Shown here one piece after another: positions 15,001 to 27,075 of a DNA stretch of 64,000 nt (position 1 is its first letter; every line of letters begins with the position of its first letter). A model generated the notes under the pieces. The model had not been told where the DNA came from, ran no database searches, and saw only the letters and a program-made list of their open reading frames with translations. The translations under genes and the position numbers were made by a program. The DNA lies in contig ML133412.1 of NCBI GenBank assembly GCA_003864495.1, positions 620,001 through 684,000 on the forward strand. Reading direction: 5' to 3'. The DNA comes from Nemopilema nomurai. Taxonomy: Eukaryota; Cnidaria; Scyphozoa; Rhizostomeae; Rhizostomatidae.

Positions 15001-15396
15001 ATGAACTTTTTCTAGACCGTTAACTTGTGACAAGAGTGGATATTTTTGGTGTCAATTTAAGTCAATTTAAGGGAAATTACCATCAACCTATGGGTGTCGC
15101 ATTTTCCAAAATAGATATAGAGGCGATATTCGTCAAAATCTATTTGTGTTTAAGGCCTAAGGTGATTTAATTTTTTATAGTTCTTGTTACTGACCTACAT
15201 TTAATATCTGACAATATTTTCTTCCCTTCAGAGTCGTGTTCGTCTAGCCGACAGTGATCCTGCGTCTGCCAGACAACTTCTCAAGAACTTACAGGGAAAC
15301 ATTGTTGAAAAGCCATTGCATTTCTTGGAAAACCAGGACATGCGCCCTGGCGCTGGTACAGCAGAATCCCTTGTTCCGGCTTCCGTGTTCACGTGA
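1..15396 (+). CDS. PLD1: Phospholipase D (PLD1/PLD2 type), 5'-truncated by window edge, 23 exons
   Basis: The protein hydrolyses phosphatidylcholine to phosphatidic acid and choline at membranes. Exons: <1-136, 767-859, 2056-2094, 2880-2993, 4461-4499, 4880-4990, 5348-5431, 6264-6459, 7009-7108, 7231-7319, 8094-8402, 9095-9208, 10102-10209, 10702-10790, 10956-11011, 11457-11567, 11976-12043, 12575-12644, 13124-13197, 13715-13855, 14240-14287, 14672-14731, 15232-15396. All junctions keep frame and give about 803 residues; vertebrate PLD1 has just over 1000, so most of the PX domain lies upstream. In order: end of PX, PH domain (exons 2-6), HKD1 (HEKIVCID, codons 7063-7086), a loop (exon 11), the conserved IENQFFI segment, HKD2 (HSKLMIVD, 12595-12618) followed by [12 protein letters not shown], and the family C-terminus ending VFT-stop. 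Catalytic His, Lys and Asp are present in both motifs. PLD1 and PLD2 cannot be told apart here. Introns hold repeats but no other gene. Confidence 0.96.
3241..4082 (-). mobile_element. Penelope-like retroelement fragment (RT C-terminus plus GIY-YIG endonuclease), degenerate
   Basis: The insertion lies antisense in the PLD intron between exons 4 and 5. Reading down from 4082, one frame gives the C-terminal part of a Penelope-type reverse transcriptase ([11 protein letters not shown], then [13 protein letters not shown], then LPWIGD). It then enters a GIY-YIG-type region ([19 protein letters not shown]) and ends in the family-typical LCRQKEFVF tail. A TAA at about 3543-3545 interrupts the frame just after GRTTQ, and coding resumes in the same frame (LEDRIEQH). 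A stop also lies just upstream of 4082, and no RT palm region is visible, so this is a 5'-truncated dead copy. The family is recognised from remembered motifs. Confidence 0.8.
5478..5932. repeat. 22-bp minisatellite, about 21 copies, in a PLD intron
   Basis: The unit reads caatcagtgtttatctggtt plus two bases (ag or aa). It repeats head to tail about 21 times, with single-base changes in a few units (tgtatatc, ggtaag). It lies 46 bp downstream of the exon ending at 5431. There are no spacers between units, so it is a simple tandem array. Confidence 0.97.
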
Positions 15397-16652
15397 GTTA
15401 TGAGCACTAGAAGGCTGCACTCTGATTTCTATTCTCTCACAATTCAGTTTCTCATCGAAGAAATATGTCTTTCTGGATATGAATTTCATGAGATATCTAT
15501 GAAATTCTTCTCCAGTATTTCCCCACATATTGAAACGAAGCTCGTGAAAGAGAGTTGACAAAACTGTTATGTTTACACGTCACTTTCTCTTCACATAAGT
15601 ATGAATGATGTGAGGCGCACAGCATAAATACTGTCTTCTGTTGAGTTACAGTGGAGTTTTTCGTATCACCAAATTAACCCATGAGTAACGGCAAATCATT
15701 GAGCTGCGCCATTTTCTTTTCAGCTAAAAAAACCAATGCACCGTCAACACCAATGGTTATTTCGCCAAACTCAGGCACCCAACCTATTTAACTTCTTTAT
15801 TTTCATCAATTTAATCTTAAAGAAAACATTTTTCCCATCATTACCGTAATCCTTACGCTTGAAAAGTTGTCTAGATTTCAGAGAATTATTCTGATTAGCA
15901 TTTGAATATTGATAACACTGTTGTGTAGTTTTTTGCAAAGATTTACATGGGTACATATTTTTAAATGTTGAAATAACGATCAGTAGTTCATAATTATAAT
16001 TCACGTAAAAGTTTTAATTTATTGGTTAATTTTCAAGTAATCCCCAAAAGGTTCAGTTAACCTCATATTTTTGGGAGAGTTTTTAGAGTTGTTGCAGATT
16101 ATCGATCTAAATTACTCTAATTCAGTCGTAGAGTTGTGACGTCATCAAATAGTTCGTTTCCAGGCTTTGCAACGGGTTTTTGCACTGTTAAATAGCAGGT
16201 TGATATCATGATAAATTTCAAGGCTATATTGCTGACCATTGTAAACGGCTAGGTCAGATTGAAAGTTACGATATTGCGAGATACAGATCAGATCAGATCC
16301 AGCCCCCATGCTAATAGTGCTGAAATGCACTACTCTGAAAATTGCTTATAGATGTCATTAAGCATATAGAACACTATGTTATTGCCTTGCCAACGTTTAG
16401 AAGACGTTTATTTGCAAGAGTTCAATTATCAATCACGTTTCGTAATTTTGCATCAATGTTTCAACGAACGACGTTTGGATGAGAAAGAGAATGCTTTACA
16501 AACATATTTTTGTAGCAAATTTTCAATATTCGGGTTTGTACATAATCTTGTCACGTTAGAATAGGACCATGATGAAGCTGGCGTTTTCTTCTTTCATTTT
16601 CTGTTCAGCGTTAACCTGTCTACGCACATCAGTGGACAAACATGCTTATATA
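15397..16652. other. PLD 3' flank; no gene seen
   Basis: This should hold the PLD 3' UTR and then intergenic DNA. The open frames on both strands are short, lack splice context and resemble no known protein. No clear AATAAA close to the stop was found. Confidence 0.5.
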
Positions 16653-16720
16653 TGTCCCGCTCGGGTCGGTTATTTTTCCGCACTCTCTGTGATCCTTCGT
16701 AAGAAATCCTGTTGCCTTAA
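16653..16720 (+). repeat. SINE tail fragment (5'-truncated copy)
   Basis: This 68-bp stretch, from tgtcccgctcgggtc to gttgcctta, is repeated with one visible difference (cggt versus ctgt) at 16969-17036, where it follows a tRNA-like head. The copy here lacks the head and so looks like a truncated member of the same short interspersed family. Confidence 0.7.
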
Positions 16721-16910
16721 ACTTTTCACTCTCCTCAATCCTATCCAGTGTTGGGGCCGCGATGGCCCTCCTGGTGTGGGCAGTCCTCTCTCTCATTCAA
16801 CAGGTCCCTTGCACTTTGCGATGGAGCTGCGATGGCTCCTCTGTGCAATCGGCAAAAGAGAGGGGCAGTGCGGATAAATGGCTTGGCCTCGAGTGCTGGC
16901 TTGAAAGCAT

Positions 16911-17036
16911 GACCCGATAGCTCAGTTGGTAGAGCACTTGACGTGCAAAGTCAAGGGTCGTGAGTTTGTGTCCCGCTCGGGTCTGTTATTTTTCCGCACT
17001 CTCTGTGATCCTTCGTAAGAAATCCTGTTGCCTTAA
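16911..17036 (+). repeat. tRNA-derived SINE (tRNA-like head 16911-16983 plus tail)
   Basis: The first 73 bases fold as a tRNA: a 7-bp acceptor stem (gacccga / tcgggtc), a D arm with A box tagctcagttggtagagc, and an anticodon stem ttgac/gtcaa. The loop gtgcaaa puts GCA (Cys) at the anticodon. The T arm is degraded (gtgag, tttgtgt, cccgc), losing the canonical TTCGA. The same tail also occurs at 16653-16720, so this is better explained as a tRNA-derived SINE than as a functional tRNA gene. The stretch 16735-16905 between the copies is comparatively GC-rich and may belong to the same element. Confidence 0.7.
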
Positions 17037-19573
17037 CCTTATCTTTATAATTCAACACTCCTCAAGACCAAAACTGACATTGTTTTTTACCATATTGATT
17101 TGCACATTTCGCGGTGTAGAACTTTCTTTGTGTGTCAGCATTACGTTTTCTATCTGCGCTCCACTTTTGATTAGAAAGCCTCTTGCTGGAAGTCGTCGCT
17201 TCATAAGTCACCTATGGTCTAAATTTGCTTACAGTGGGATTTAAGCCGAGTTTCATTCAAGGCGTTCTACTGCTGATTTAGTAGACAAGGAAATGTTACC
17301 ATGGTTAGTTGATGGATGCCCAAATATGTCGGTAAGCATTCTTAGAAACTTGCTTTTTTATTGGTCTGTCACCAAGTATGATTTCCACAGTTTTCCTCTT
17401 ATTTTTAGATTATCATTGGATACCCACTTTTTCTAAGCTTTTTACCAGCTCGCACTATCGTCATCCTTTATGCCTTGTGATTTACTTATGCCTGACAATT
17501 TTTTCCAGTTATAGAATGCAAACTATACGAATCTGAATTTTTTTTCAAATTCTTCCATGCACTTTTGCAAGGGAGAGAATTCTAGCAAGTTGCAGACCTT
17601 TATATGTTACTTAGTACTCTATGAAAAAGATGCGTACAATGTAAGAGAAAAAATTGATATTTTCTAATCAGAACTGAAAATTGATATCAATTTTACAAAA
17701 TCTAATGACTGATACATTATCATCAAAAAGTAAATATTCCAGCATAAAATAGCCAGACTGAATAATGTCGATATCCTCTCAAGGCAAGCAGTGTCTTGTA
17801 TCAGTTTCGTGAAGCTCTTCCGTGTATATGTCCATGGTAGTTTCTTCCAAGAAAATGTTTTAAGAATTCGAAGAAATATTTATTGTTTAATAAAGGCTTG
17901 TTTGTTTTCTCAAACTGAATCCTCTATAAAAATCAATAAACGTCAAATCGTAATGTTTCGCAAGTTGGAAATCTGCATTGCAAATTATCGTACATAATTA
18001 TCTACAGAAAGTGAAGGTTCATTGTTCAGTCTGTTCTTTACTCTGTCTGATTTATCAACAAAAAGGTCATCCTCTGGTGAGCAGAGATTCCCTCTCGTCT
18101 GTGCCTGATTCAAGCACTCGTCGCTCCTTGCTGATCATCACCTGAATAAAAAGGACATTGGAGAAGATGTAAGTTAATTGACAACTGCTAACCACCTGGC
18201 TTTATATGATTACTGTGGCTGCTCAGTAACTTAGAACAAGAGTTTTTAAACACCCAATCTTATTTCTATCGCTCTCATTTATTTCTCTGTATTTGCTTTT
18301 GAACTATTTGTATTGAATACCCTGTTACTGTTCAAGATAACCTCCAAACGGTGTTCCTCGATTCTGTTCGATGTTTTATCCCTAGCTTTAGGGCACATGC
18401 ATAAAATTTTTCTTATATTAGACATTTGTTAACAATATATGATGTAGCTAGTTATGTAAGTTTAGTGGAAAATTTTGCCGCTATTTTCAAGCTGATATTT
18501 TCCTGTCTAAATCACAGTTTCAACATAGCTAAAGAATTTCGGTATTTTTAAAGTAAAATGACATTTTCTCTTTTGCTTGCTGATCTTTTGCCAAACCAGC
18601 AAAATCAAGTTTCCAGTAATTGTTCAGTTGTTTACGGTGAAAATATTTACGTATCAACCGTATCCCGCAAGCAAAACATCAGTGGTAAAACACCTTTTGA
18701 TTTAAAAACTTTGAAGTCTAGATGGCATATAAATCAAGCTAATATGGAAAGGTAAACTGGAGATTGTGTTAGGGTCAGTATTGAGAGTTGAACAAGGCCA
18801 ACAGGAAAATCGCTCTCTGTTTAATGATTACTCTGGCTGAGCGATTCCGAAGAGGTTTTTACATTCAGCAGAATCCTGTTGCTCCGAAAGGCTCTCTTTC
18901 CAGAAACATTATTATTAAGAAGCCTAATAGCTTTTTGCTGGTTTTGCTGTTAAAGCTTTCTTTATATTCAAACGTCTGATGCATACTGCCCAAGTGAGGA
19001 GATATGATAGACAAAGATTAGTCGGTTAATTGTAAAAATTATTATTTCATCGTGACGAAAAATCTAAAATGTTACGTAAAACCAAATATTGATTATATTC
19101 AAATTCATCGCCGTTATTGCTCATCCTTTCTGCCTAAGCTGTATTAGACTTAGTATTTAAATTTTCTTCTAGTTTCTTACAGCCTCAAGAGTAGAGCATT
19201 TATTACAAGGCAGGATCTAATTTTGAAAAAGTACGTTGTTTTGATTCGTCTAACCTTTTCGATGCATTTACTTTGAGACATACACGGTATATGAGCTTTC
19301 ACACAATATTTCAGTTTTGTAATAGCGTTTTGGCTTAATTATGCTGTGATGAAATGTTTCTTATTCAAAAAGAGGCTAATACGCCTCGTTTCCACCCATT
19401 TGAAGCTCATAAATCATATAGTGTCCGTATAGGTTTATAGATACAGTGTCCTACGTCTAATAAATTTGACTGTCATTTCATTTTAACAAGCAGCCTGGCT
19501 ATGTAAAAATATTTGTGCAAAGTTTTCCATAGAAATCATTTGCGTTGTTATTAGGTTTTTAGTAAGTACATGG
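17037..19573. other. Intergenic stretch; no gene seen
   Basis: The stretch is AT-rich with short unrelated open frames only. It separates the + strand PLD gene from the - strand LamG gene, so the two are convergent. No conserved domain, RNA gene or ordered repeat was recognised. Confidence 0.4.
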
Positions 19574-22500
19574 TTATGTTTGGATGGTCGATTTCTTTAA
19601 CACCGAATCTTTGCTCGTTTCGTTGTTGTTGTTGTTGCTGTTGTTGTTGTTGCTAGATTCTGAGACTTGCTCTTTGGCCTTTCCCTTTCCTTTTTCTGAA
19701 GGTTTAAACTCAGCTGTAAGATCGAAGTTGGTTAGCATTACGGGTGTTATTTGGTTAGATCTCCTCTGATTTATTTCTACCAGTTGGAAGGAATAAGGGT
19801 GATGTTTAAGCTATTAGCCTTCCTGTCGGTTCTCTTGTGGTTAGGCGCTATTAGAGAACAGTCAGTTTTAAACAACGTTGGTTCATTAACCCTTGTCTAG
19901 AGAATTAAAGCGTTAGCATCATTATCTGGTATTTCGAGGGAAATTATCACTGCAGCAAGATTTCTTGCATTGAATCTTCGAATCATGCAGACCAATTATT
20001 CCAGTTATATGCCTTTCTTTACCATTTTCTCCAGGTCTCAAAGCTTTTAGTGAGTCAACTCACCTTTATTTTCCGTACCCTGCCCTTTGTCATCCGTCGC
20101 TACGTCACTTTTACTTTCTCCCGCCCCCGCAGCTGCCGCTCCGTCTCCGCCTGCGATTCCTGCAATGCCATCTGATCTTCCACCGCCGGTCTTTTCGTTC
20201 AAGTTGTTTGCTAAATGGAAAGATTTGATGTCAGGATTACAGTCGATACTATGACGATCGTTGTTGTTAGTGCTAATGTAGTGCATGATCATAGTGTATG
20301 ATGTAGGCAGCTTAGCAAGGCCACTTCAATCCAGTCACACAGTGTCTATTCCTAGGTATAATAGGCCTTATGATATCCGCTTAACGGCAGAACTTGCTTT
20401 CCCAGCTCGTGTGTTTGACGGGTTTCTCATGATTTCTGACCGAGTTTTGAATAGCATTGGCATTTGAAGGTGCATAGCTGTAACTTGAGGACATCATAGA
20501 GTTCTGAAGGATGATGAAATAACTCTTACAAGAAAGTACTCTCTTAAGCAGGTATACGCTACCGTGAAAAGGCATTTGCCCTACCTAAGGACAATATACC
20601 CATCACGCACCCTTAGCTTTCTACGTCACAGATCAGGGGTAGTCTTGTAGGGATCATCATTTCTACCCCTGTCTATTGATATTCAAAAGACCTCTAGATT
20701 CAAGAGTCCTACCTCCAGATCCGAACTTGCATTTCTCGTAGAGCTGTTTGATTTCCTCTGGGCTCAAGGCGTAGTTGTATATCCTAAACTCATCGATAAG
20801 ACCGCTGAGAGGTCTGTTCATCTTGTTGTTGCCAATCTTGGCCTCTGCTCCCCAGTCACGTGACAAGTATCCCATACCCACGGAGTGGTTCTTGATCTCT
20901 CCGTTGATGAAGATGTTGGCAAATCCAGTCGAGGCATTGTATGTGCCAGCAATGTGGGTCCACTCATCTATAAAAAGTACGCAATGGGGACTGCAGTTTA
21001 GACAGAGTATTCAAAACAACTGAAAAATGCTTCTTGGTGTAGCAACCCCAAAAAGGGAATCACTCGTGTTTAAACTGAAGCATTTTTCTAGGGTTTTTGT
21101 TAAACCTGGAGTGTTCGCTAATGCCCATAGCGGTCAGCTCTAGCACATCACAATCATATGCTTTTATAATATCATATAATCTTGGAAGTAATATTCATAT
21201 TTCATTATTTTATCTTCCAAGAGAATACGCGTGCCCATTGCAACCATAGGACCATTGGTACCCCTTGGTGCACTAAGTGGGTCAATATTGGCTGGAACAA
21301 ATACAATTGTTCCACTCACGTGGCTTGACAGCATGAGCCTCGGTTTCGAACACAACATTCTGGCTCTCATTCCTGTGGAACCAACGCACGTTGCCATAGT
21401 TGACCTCGAAGTGGTATTGTCCCATGGGGTGGGTGGCTCCGACGGTGTGGAAGATGGAGTGTGAGCCATCGATCTTCACGAGGTAAATCCAGGCGGCAAC
21501 AGTGACAGCAACCTTGGGCTTGGCCTGGAACTCGGTGCTTTGGAAGCTTATATCTACACACCAAAGGTAGGCGACATTACCGCAGTTGCTATCCGGGATT
21601 TTGGCAACGAGGGCACCGGTTGCCATCTGGGCGTTGTTATCGAATCCGGACTCATCTGAGGCAGTTGCACCGTTGAACTTCTCGAAATCCAAGTAAGCAA
21701 CCAATCGCTCTGTCGAATTGAATTCATTAAGACAACGTTTGCAAATACTTTTTGTAAGAAAAGCTGGATTATTAACGTCAATCGAGAAAGGATGTATTCA
21801 GTTTCGCTAGCGTTGTGGTTACAAAAGCCCAGGGTATTGGTTTGGATCCAGTCCTCTTCCCGTCAGCCACCGCGCTGTCAATACCTTCCATTGTTTTACT
21901 ATACAAGGTACTCGCCCACAACGTTGGATGAGTCAGTTAGCATATTGCTCGCGAAGCTATGGTCACTTAAATTGTAAATAGACATCTTTAGTTATTCATT
22001 AAAGGGAAAACGTTATGCTATCTCTGGGTCGGAATCTTGTCTTTACAACAGTCAGCAACTTTAAGAGCTTCTACGCACCAACTAAATGTGCTGATTGGTA
22101 CTCCAGAATCTATTTCTTAGGTATATTCAATTGAGAAATCTCAGCATGTAAAATACTTCATATTCACGATTTTATATTTTGTATAGTAATCGGGGAGGAG
22201 ACCTCGAAAACTTTTGAAGCAGGGCCATAAAATCCAGTTTTCACTTATGCATTTACTACAACAAATAACGTCTAGAAACTCTCTACGCATGCACTTACTT
22301 CTGGTTGTTCCAGATTCTCCCGAATCCTTCTCACTAGTGGCAATTCCAATGATTTCAGCGCCACCGCGTTTTTGTAGTTTTATTTCCTTTTCACCTATCA
22401 ACAAAAAATTTTACTTAGAAACTATCTTTGAAGTTAGACTACTTTTTATGTTAAATAAACCTATTTCTCGGTAACCTATGCAACAACTTTTCGTTTTATC

Positions 22501-22795
22501 ACCCTACTATCGCTGGAGGCTCCCAAGTGTATTAGTTTCAGCTTCATAATATTACAAAACTCAGGGTTAAAATTTTCTTACCTTCTCTGATGAGGATCTT
22601 GGCAAATGACACTAAAAAAGATATGAAGATTGCTGAAACTGTAGCTTGTAGATAAATAGCAACAAACTGAAGATGTCCATACCGAACATTTAATATCAAA
22701 ATTGAAAAATTACAACACCATTTGCTTACAACCCTTCGTCGTTCCTCAACAACATGAATTTTTGTTCGTCTTTTATGGTATAAATGTATTTTCAT
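19574..22795 (-). CDS. Type II membrane protein with extracellular LamG-like jellyroll domain
   Basis: Seven minus-strand exons: 22795-22730, 22666-22582, 22394-22299, 21709-21320, 20967-20713, 20220-shifted 20210-20064 and 19713-19574 (sixth exon is 20210-20064). They sum to 1179 nt and 392 residues with all phases matching. The start ATG (22795) is followed by a short basic cytoplasmic tail, then one hydrophobic helix at about residues 23-46 with no cleavage site, suggesting a signal anchor. Residues 83-293 form a LamG/concanavalin-like jellyroll with hallmark strands (AYLDFEKFNG, EWTHIAGTYN, GLIDEFRIYNYALSPEEI). The tail is Gly/Ala-rich, then Lys-rich, with an Asn run at the end. The first 63-bp intron is inferred from a gtaagc donor; reading through it also stays open. 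The ligand is unknown. LamG-like folds commonly bind sugars or matrix proteins. Confidence 0.85.
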
Positions 22796-25700
22796 GCAGC
22801 ATTTAATTCTTCTTTCGTGACATCATTCTGTTATGCTCATTTTTGGCACCTGTCTTTCTACCAGCTACAGGTTTTACATTTCTCCTTTATATCAAATTAT
22901 GTTTTAAATTTCTTTTAAGAGCCTACGGTCTCAGCAAATCACGTTAACTTCTGCTATGGATGAAACTAAAGTAAGAATGTCGATCATCGTATGTCGATTT
23001 TCATTACTGTCCCGATATTAGATACTTTTTTTAGATGCTATACTATACTATATTATATTCCACTCTGTTCTATTCTATACTATACTTGAATACTTTAAGT
23101 AAATGAGGTGTAGCCAAACCTGAAACTGCGCAGCAAAAGATTAGAAGATGTAATGGCCTCATTTTGAGCGGCCCTGAAAGAGAAATCGTCATTAATTGAT
23201 GATTATAGATTTGCAAAGCTTTCTCGTCTTTTAACTGTAACCAGTAAGTGATCAAGGGAACCCTTAGAAATGATAGTAATATTTGTTTAGTGACGATAAA
23301 TAAACAGCAAGTGACTTCAAAGTGCAGGTCGCATGCTTTTTCCGTCTCCTCGCGTCCTTGCGTTTTCTAATAAAACATTCGCTTCGGTTCCTTTCAACAG
23401 ATTCCTCGAAGTTCTTTATATCATCGTTCTTGAAAAGCTAGCAAATCTTGGCAGAAGTCCCAGCTTCTAAAAGTCCACATATTCCATCAGCAAGTTGCAA
23501 CTGACCTGAAACTAGTTTCTTAATTCTCTTCTCTGAACTATTACTGTATTTTTCTTTGTTTGTGCTTTTTTTAAAACATTTTCTTTTATTTGTGATACCT
23601 GAGTTGTGACATCTAATTATTCTTGGTACCAAATATTTTTCCTTCAGATTCAAGTATACACGTATTACAATGCTACAGCAGTATTTTAAAGTCCACAGAT
23701 AAAGGCTATTTTCCCAGGTAACGTTTACCTAGAGAACTTGCTGATCATAATCTAAAAATAATTTAAAAAATGGTAGCTTTCATTCATTCAAAAGATCATA
23801 CAAGATACTTTTGAAATACCCACCACCAGTACCTGATTTAATAACAATTCGTGAATTATTATTATACGAGGAATCGAGCTTTATGTGCTAATTGTACCCT
23901 TTAAATATACTATGTGCTAATTGGTACTATAATAAGAACTAAACTTCTGGTTTTGAGCAAAGAACTTTGACGTATAGGCCGCTTATCGTATGAGCAATGA
24001 TAAATTGGTCCGACCTGAGACATCTAGTCTTGAAGTCTTGATTGCAGTCCTGATTTTGTCTTATGCAGCAAAACTCTCAAAATATATCGACACCATCAAC
24101 ATTTATATCAGCTCATAGTTTGTAATATACCACGCCTTTATTAATAGAGAGCAAGTTATTCCCATCCAACTAGTGTATCGCTGGACTGGAAGGCAATGCC
24201 TCAGTAAATCAAGACTGTAGTCCATTAGCATTTAGCTTCATATCACTGCCAAAGACCATCAGATTTCGTATTCTTTGTCAAAGGCACTCAATAATATCTT
24301 CGTCTAGGATAGTTGCCAGCATTGCTTCATACGTTCCTGGGACTGGATGCATGGCATCCCCTTGTGATATGTTTACAACTTTGCTGAACTGTCCGTCAAC
24401 TGCTCTTTTGTCGCTGCCAGCATTATTTATTGACATTAAACCCGAATATCTCTCACAAAAGTCCCCAACAAACAAATAAGCATCAAAACTTACTTTTGCT
24501 GTATCCTAGGCTTGAATCTGGTCTTTTCTAAATTTTATAATATTTCATGTAAGCATCAAAGCCGTTTAGGGGCTGCCGACTGACATTATTTCAAAATCAT
24601 TTGGGTGCATGAGCGAATCGCAAGCATTTGACCCTGGCCTAGCCCACGACCTGTAAACATGCAGGTGCTTGCATTGAGTGCCCAGTGAAATCATACAAGC
24701 TTTGCTGCTGTCGCTTGAAGCGCTGTGCAGCGAAGCGTTCATCTATGTCGCGCCTTGCATGCCCATAGTATCTACATGCTTGACTGGCCACTGCTTGTGT
24801 CTCCGTTCTTAACTGATACATGGTCAAAACCATTACAAACTAGTTATGCTCTGCATCAAGTATCTCCTCCTCACAGGTGACGCATGCACTACAGATTTGT
24901 ACTCGAACCGATCGTTCGCCGGCATTGCTCAGAAGGAGGACTGGTGCTGAATTACCGGCCTTTGCTTTGATTCGCTACTCGAACGCAATACGTTCTATTT
25001 TAAAATGCTTTTTATTGCATGGAGTGCGTTTATGGCGCCCTTATTGTGCATTTTGCCCCCTCAACTTCATAGAAATGCTATTGACAATTTCAAATGCTTC
25101 AATTACCCTACACAATTCGTTTTTCCCTTGGAGGCAAACCTTGGAACCTCGTAACATTCAAGTACAAATCTTAACGTAGTGATCATAGTCCTCCCTCTGC
25201 GAAGACTCGATTGCTCCGCAGTCCTTTGCGAGATAAGATACTGATGCGAGCATTCACTGTGGCTAAATTTACGCTATCATCTAGCACATCTTTTTATCGA
25301 AATGGTCATCAAACAATTATTGAACTGTAAACACAAGTCCTTGGGTAGTGCTTTTGAGCGGTTCCCTGTTAGATATACAAGATGTTAGTCTAAAGTATTA
25401 TCATCAGTACAAACAGTTATTTCCGACCTTGGATAGAAACCTGTAAGGTCCCTGTAATGTGCCATGTTACGTCATACGTGTGACGTCACAATAAGCCGCA
25501 AGTGCCTTGTGGAGCGTTAACTGCTACGGCATCAAAAGAATCACCTTCAAATGAAAATTCCAGCGAAAACATTCTATAATTATTGCAAATTTCGTCAAGC
25601 AGTTTCGTAGGGCTAAAATTTTCCGAAACATGATCCTGAATTCTTATCCATTTCAAATGATTTTCAAATGATTTTCTCACTTTTTGTCATCAAGCATGAT

Positions 25701-26215
25701 TCTAGGCCTTTTTGTGTATTAAAGACACCGTTAAAGAAGTGATCATTTTTGCTTTTGAAATAGATATCCCAACCAGCATACCAAAATCCCTTTCAATCAT
25801 GTCGAGACGTTTTGCTTTTGTAAGTGCAAGTTGATGATAAGTTCGCCAACCACTGGTCACTTTTTTCCTGACAATGACTAGCATGGATATTTTCTCATAT
25901 ACAATCAGGTCTTTGCTAAAAGATATTAAAAATCGCAAAACTGTACGCACATATCATGTGCAATGCGAATGCTGCTGCACTTCATCGCCGTTTTTAATCT
26001 TATGTACATTAAAATCTTATTAGTTGCACATGCACATTTTCTATCCGTCCGTTGTCTTTTCGTACCAGCCTAAACATAATGCCACAGAGATACCTAACAT
26101 GTTTCAAACGAGTTTCGTTGAAGGCTATAATTGCTGTTTGACGTTACCAATTCTATATTTTCTGTTAATAACCCAACCTTTAATTTGGATTGCCTGCCAC
26201 ACCAAGGTTCATAAG
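22796..26215. other. Intergenic stretch with one weak exon candidate
   Basis: Mostly AT-rich, non-coding-looking sequence upstream of the LamG gene, with a short tata-type simple repeat near 23040-23085. On the minus strand, 24812-24661 is open and flanked by ...atcag and gtcgtg, and its translation (with RYYGHARRDIDERFAAQRF) looks more protein-like than the surrounding frames. A second open stretch lies at 24475-24278. No family was recognised for either. Confidence 0.3.
24661..24812 (-). CDS. Possible internal exon of an unidentified gene
   Basis: The 152-base segment is open in one frame between an AG acceptor and a GT donor on the minus strand. Composition is charged and Gln-rich (KRQQQSLYDF), unlike random translation of AT-rich DNA. 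No partner exon can be joined with confidence and no domain was recognised, so it may be a relic or chance. Confidence 0.2.
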
Positions 26216-26359
26216 CTATAAACGCTGGTTGTCAATTCTATATGTCCAGTTACATCTAACCTGCAAGTGGCATTGCTTGCTACACCAAACAAGTTTCAGT
26301 TGCTCTAAATTATGTTTGATTTTGTCAATGCTGTTTATATGCAATAATGCCTTGCCTTC

Positions 26360-27075
26360 AGTGAGAAAAGTTCTAAACGTTGTTTGACCTTATTAATGCC
26401 ATTGTGCAGTCAAACCTACTTGTCTTTGCATTCCTTATTATACAGAACAAGATTCAAAAGTTCTAAACGTTGTTTGACTTCATAAACGTTTCATATGCAG
26501 TCAAACCTACTTGTCTTTTGCATTCCTTATTATACAGAACAAGATTCAAAAGTTATAAACGTTGTCTGACTTCATAAACGTTTCATATGCAGTTAAACCT
26601 ACTTGTCTTTTGCATTTCTTACTACACAGAATAAGATTCAAAAGTTCTAAACGTTGTTTGACTTCATAAACGTTTCATATGCAGTTAAACCTACTTGTCT
26701 TTTGCATTTCTTACTACACAGAATAAGATTCAAAAGTTCTAAACGTTGTTTGACTTCATAAACGTTTCATATGCAGTTAAACCTACTTGTCTTTTGCATT
26801 TCTTACTACACAGAATAAGATTCAAAAGTTCTAAAAGTTGTTTGACTTCATAAACGTTTCATATGCAGTTAAACCTACTTGTCTTTTGCATTTCTTACTA
26901 CACAGAATAAGATTCAAAAGTTCTAAACGTTGTTTGACTTCATCAGTGTTTCAAGTGCAGTTAAACATACTTGTCTTTTGCATTCCTTATTATACAGAAC
27001 AAGATTCAAAAGCTCTAAACGTTGTTTGACATCAATAATGTTTCATGTGCAGTTATGCATATGTTTTTTGCTTGC
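26360..27075. repeat. 92-bp tandem repeat, about 8 copies
   Basis: The marker aaacgttgtttgac recurs near 26374, 26466, 26558, 26650, 26742, 26834, 26926 and 27018, exactly 92 bp apart. The central four or five units are nearly identical. The outer units diverge, and decayed copies may extend left to about 26130, as expected for an array homogenised from the middle. Short open frames inside it are repeats of one another and not evidence of coding. Confidence 0.95.

Noticed and set aside
16911..16983. Functional tRNA-Cys gene
   Set aside because: The T arm is degraded and the same 3' flank recurs at 16653, as in a SINE; a working tRNA is unlikely but not excluded.
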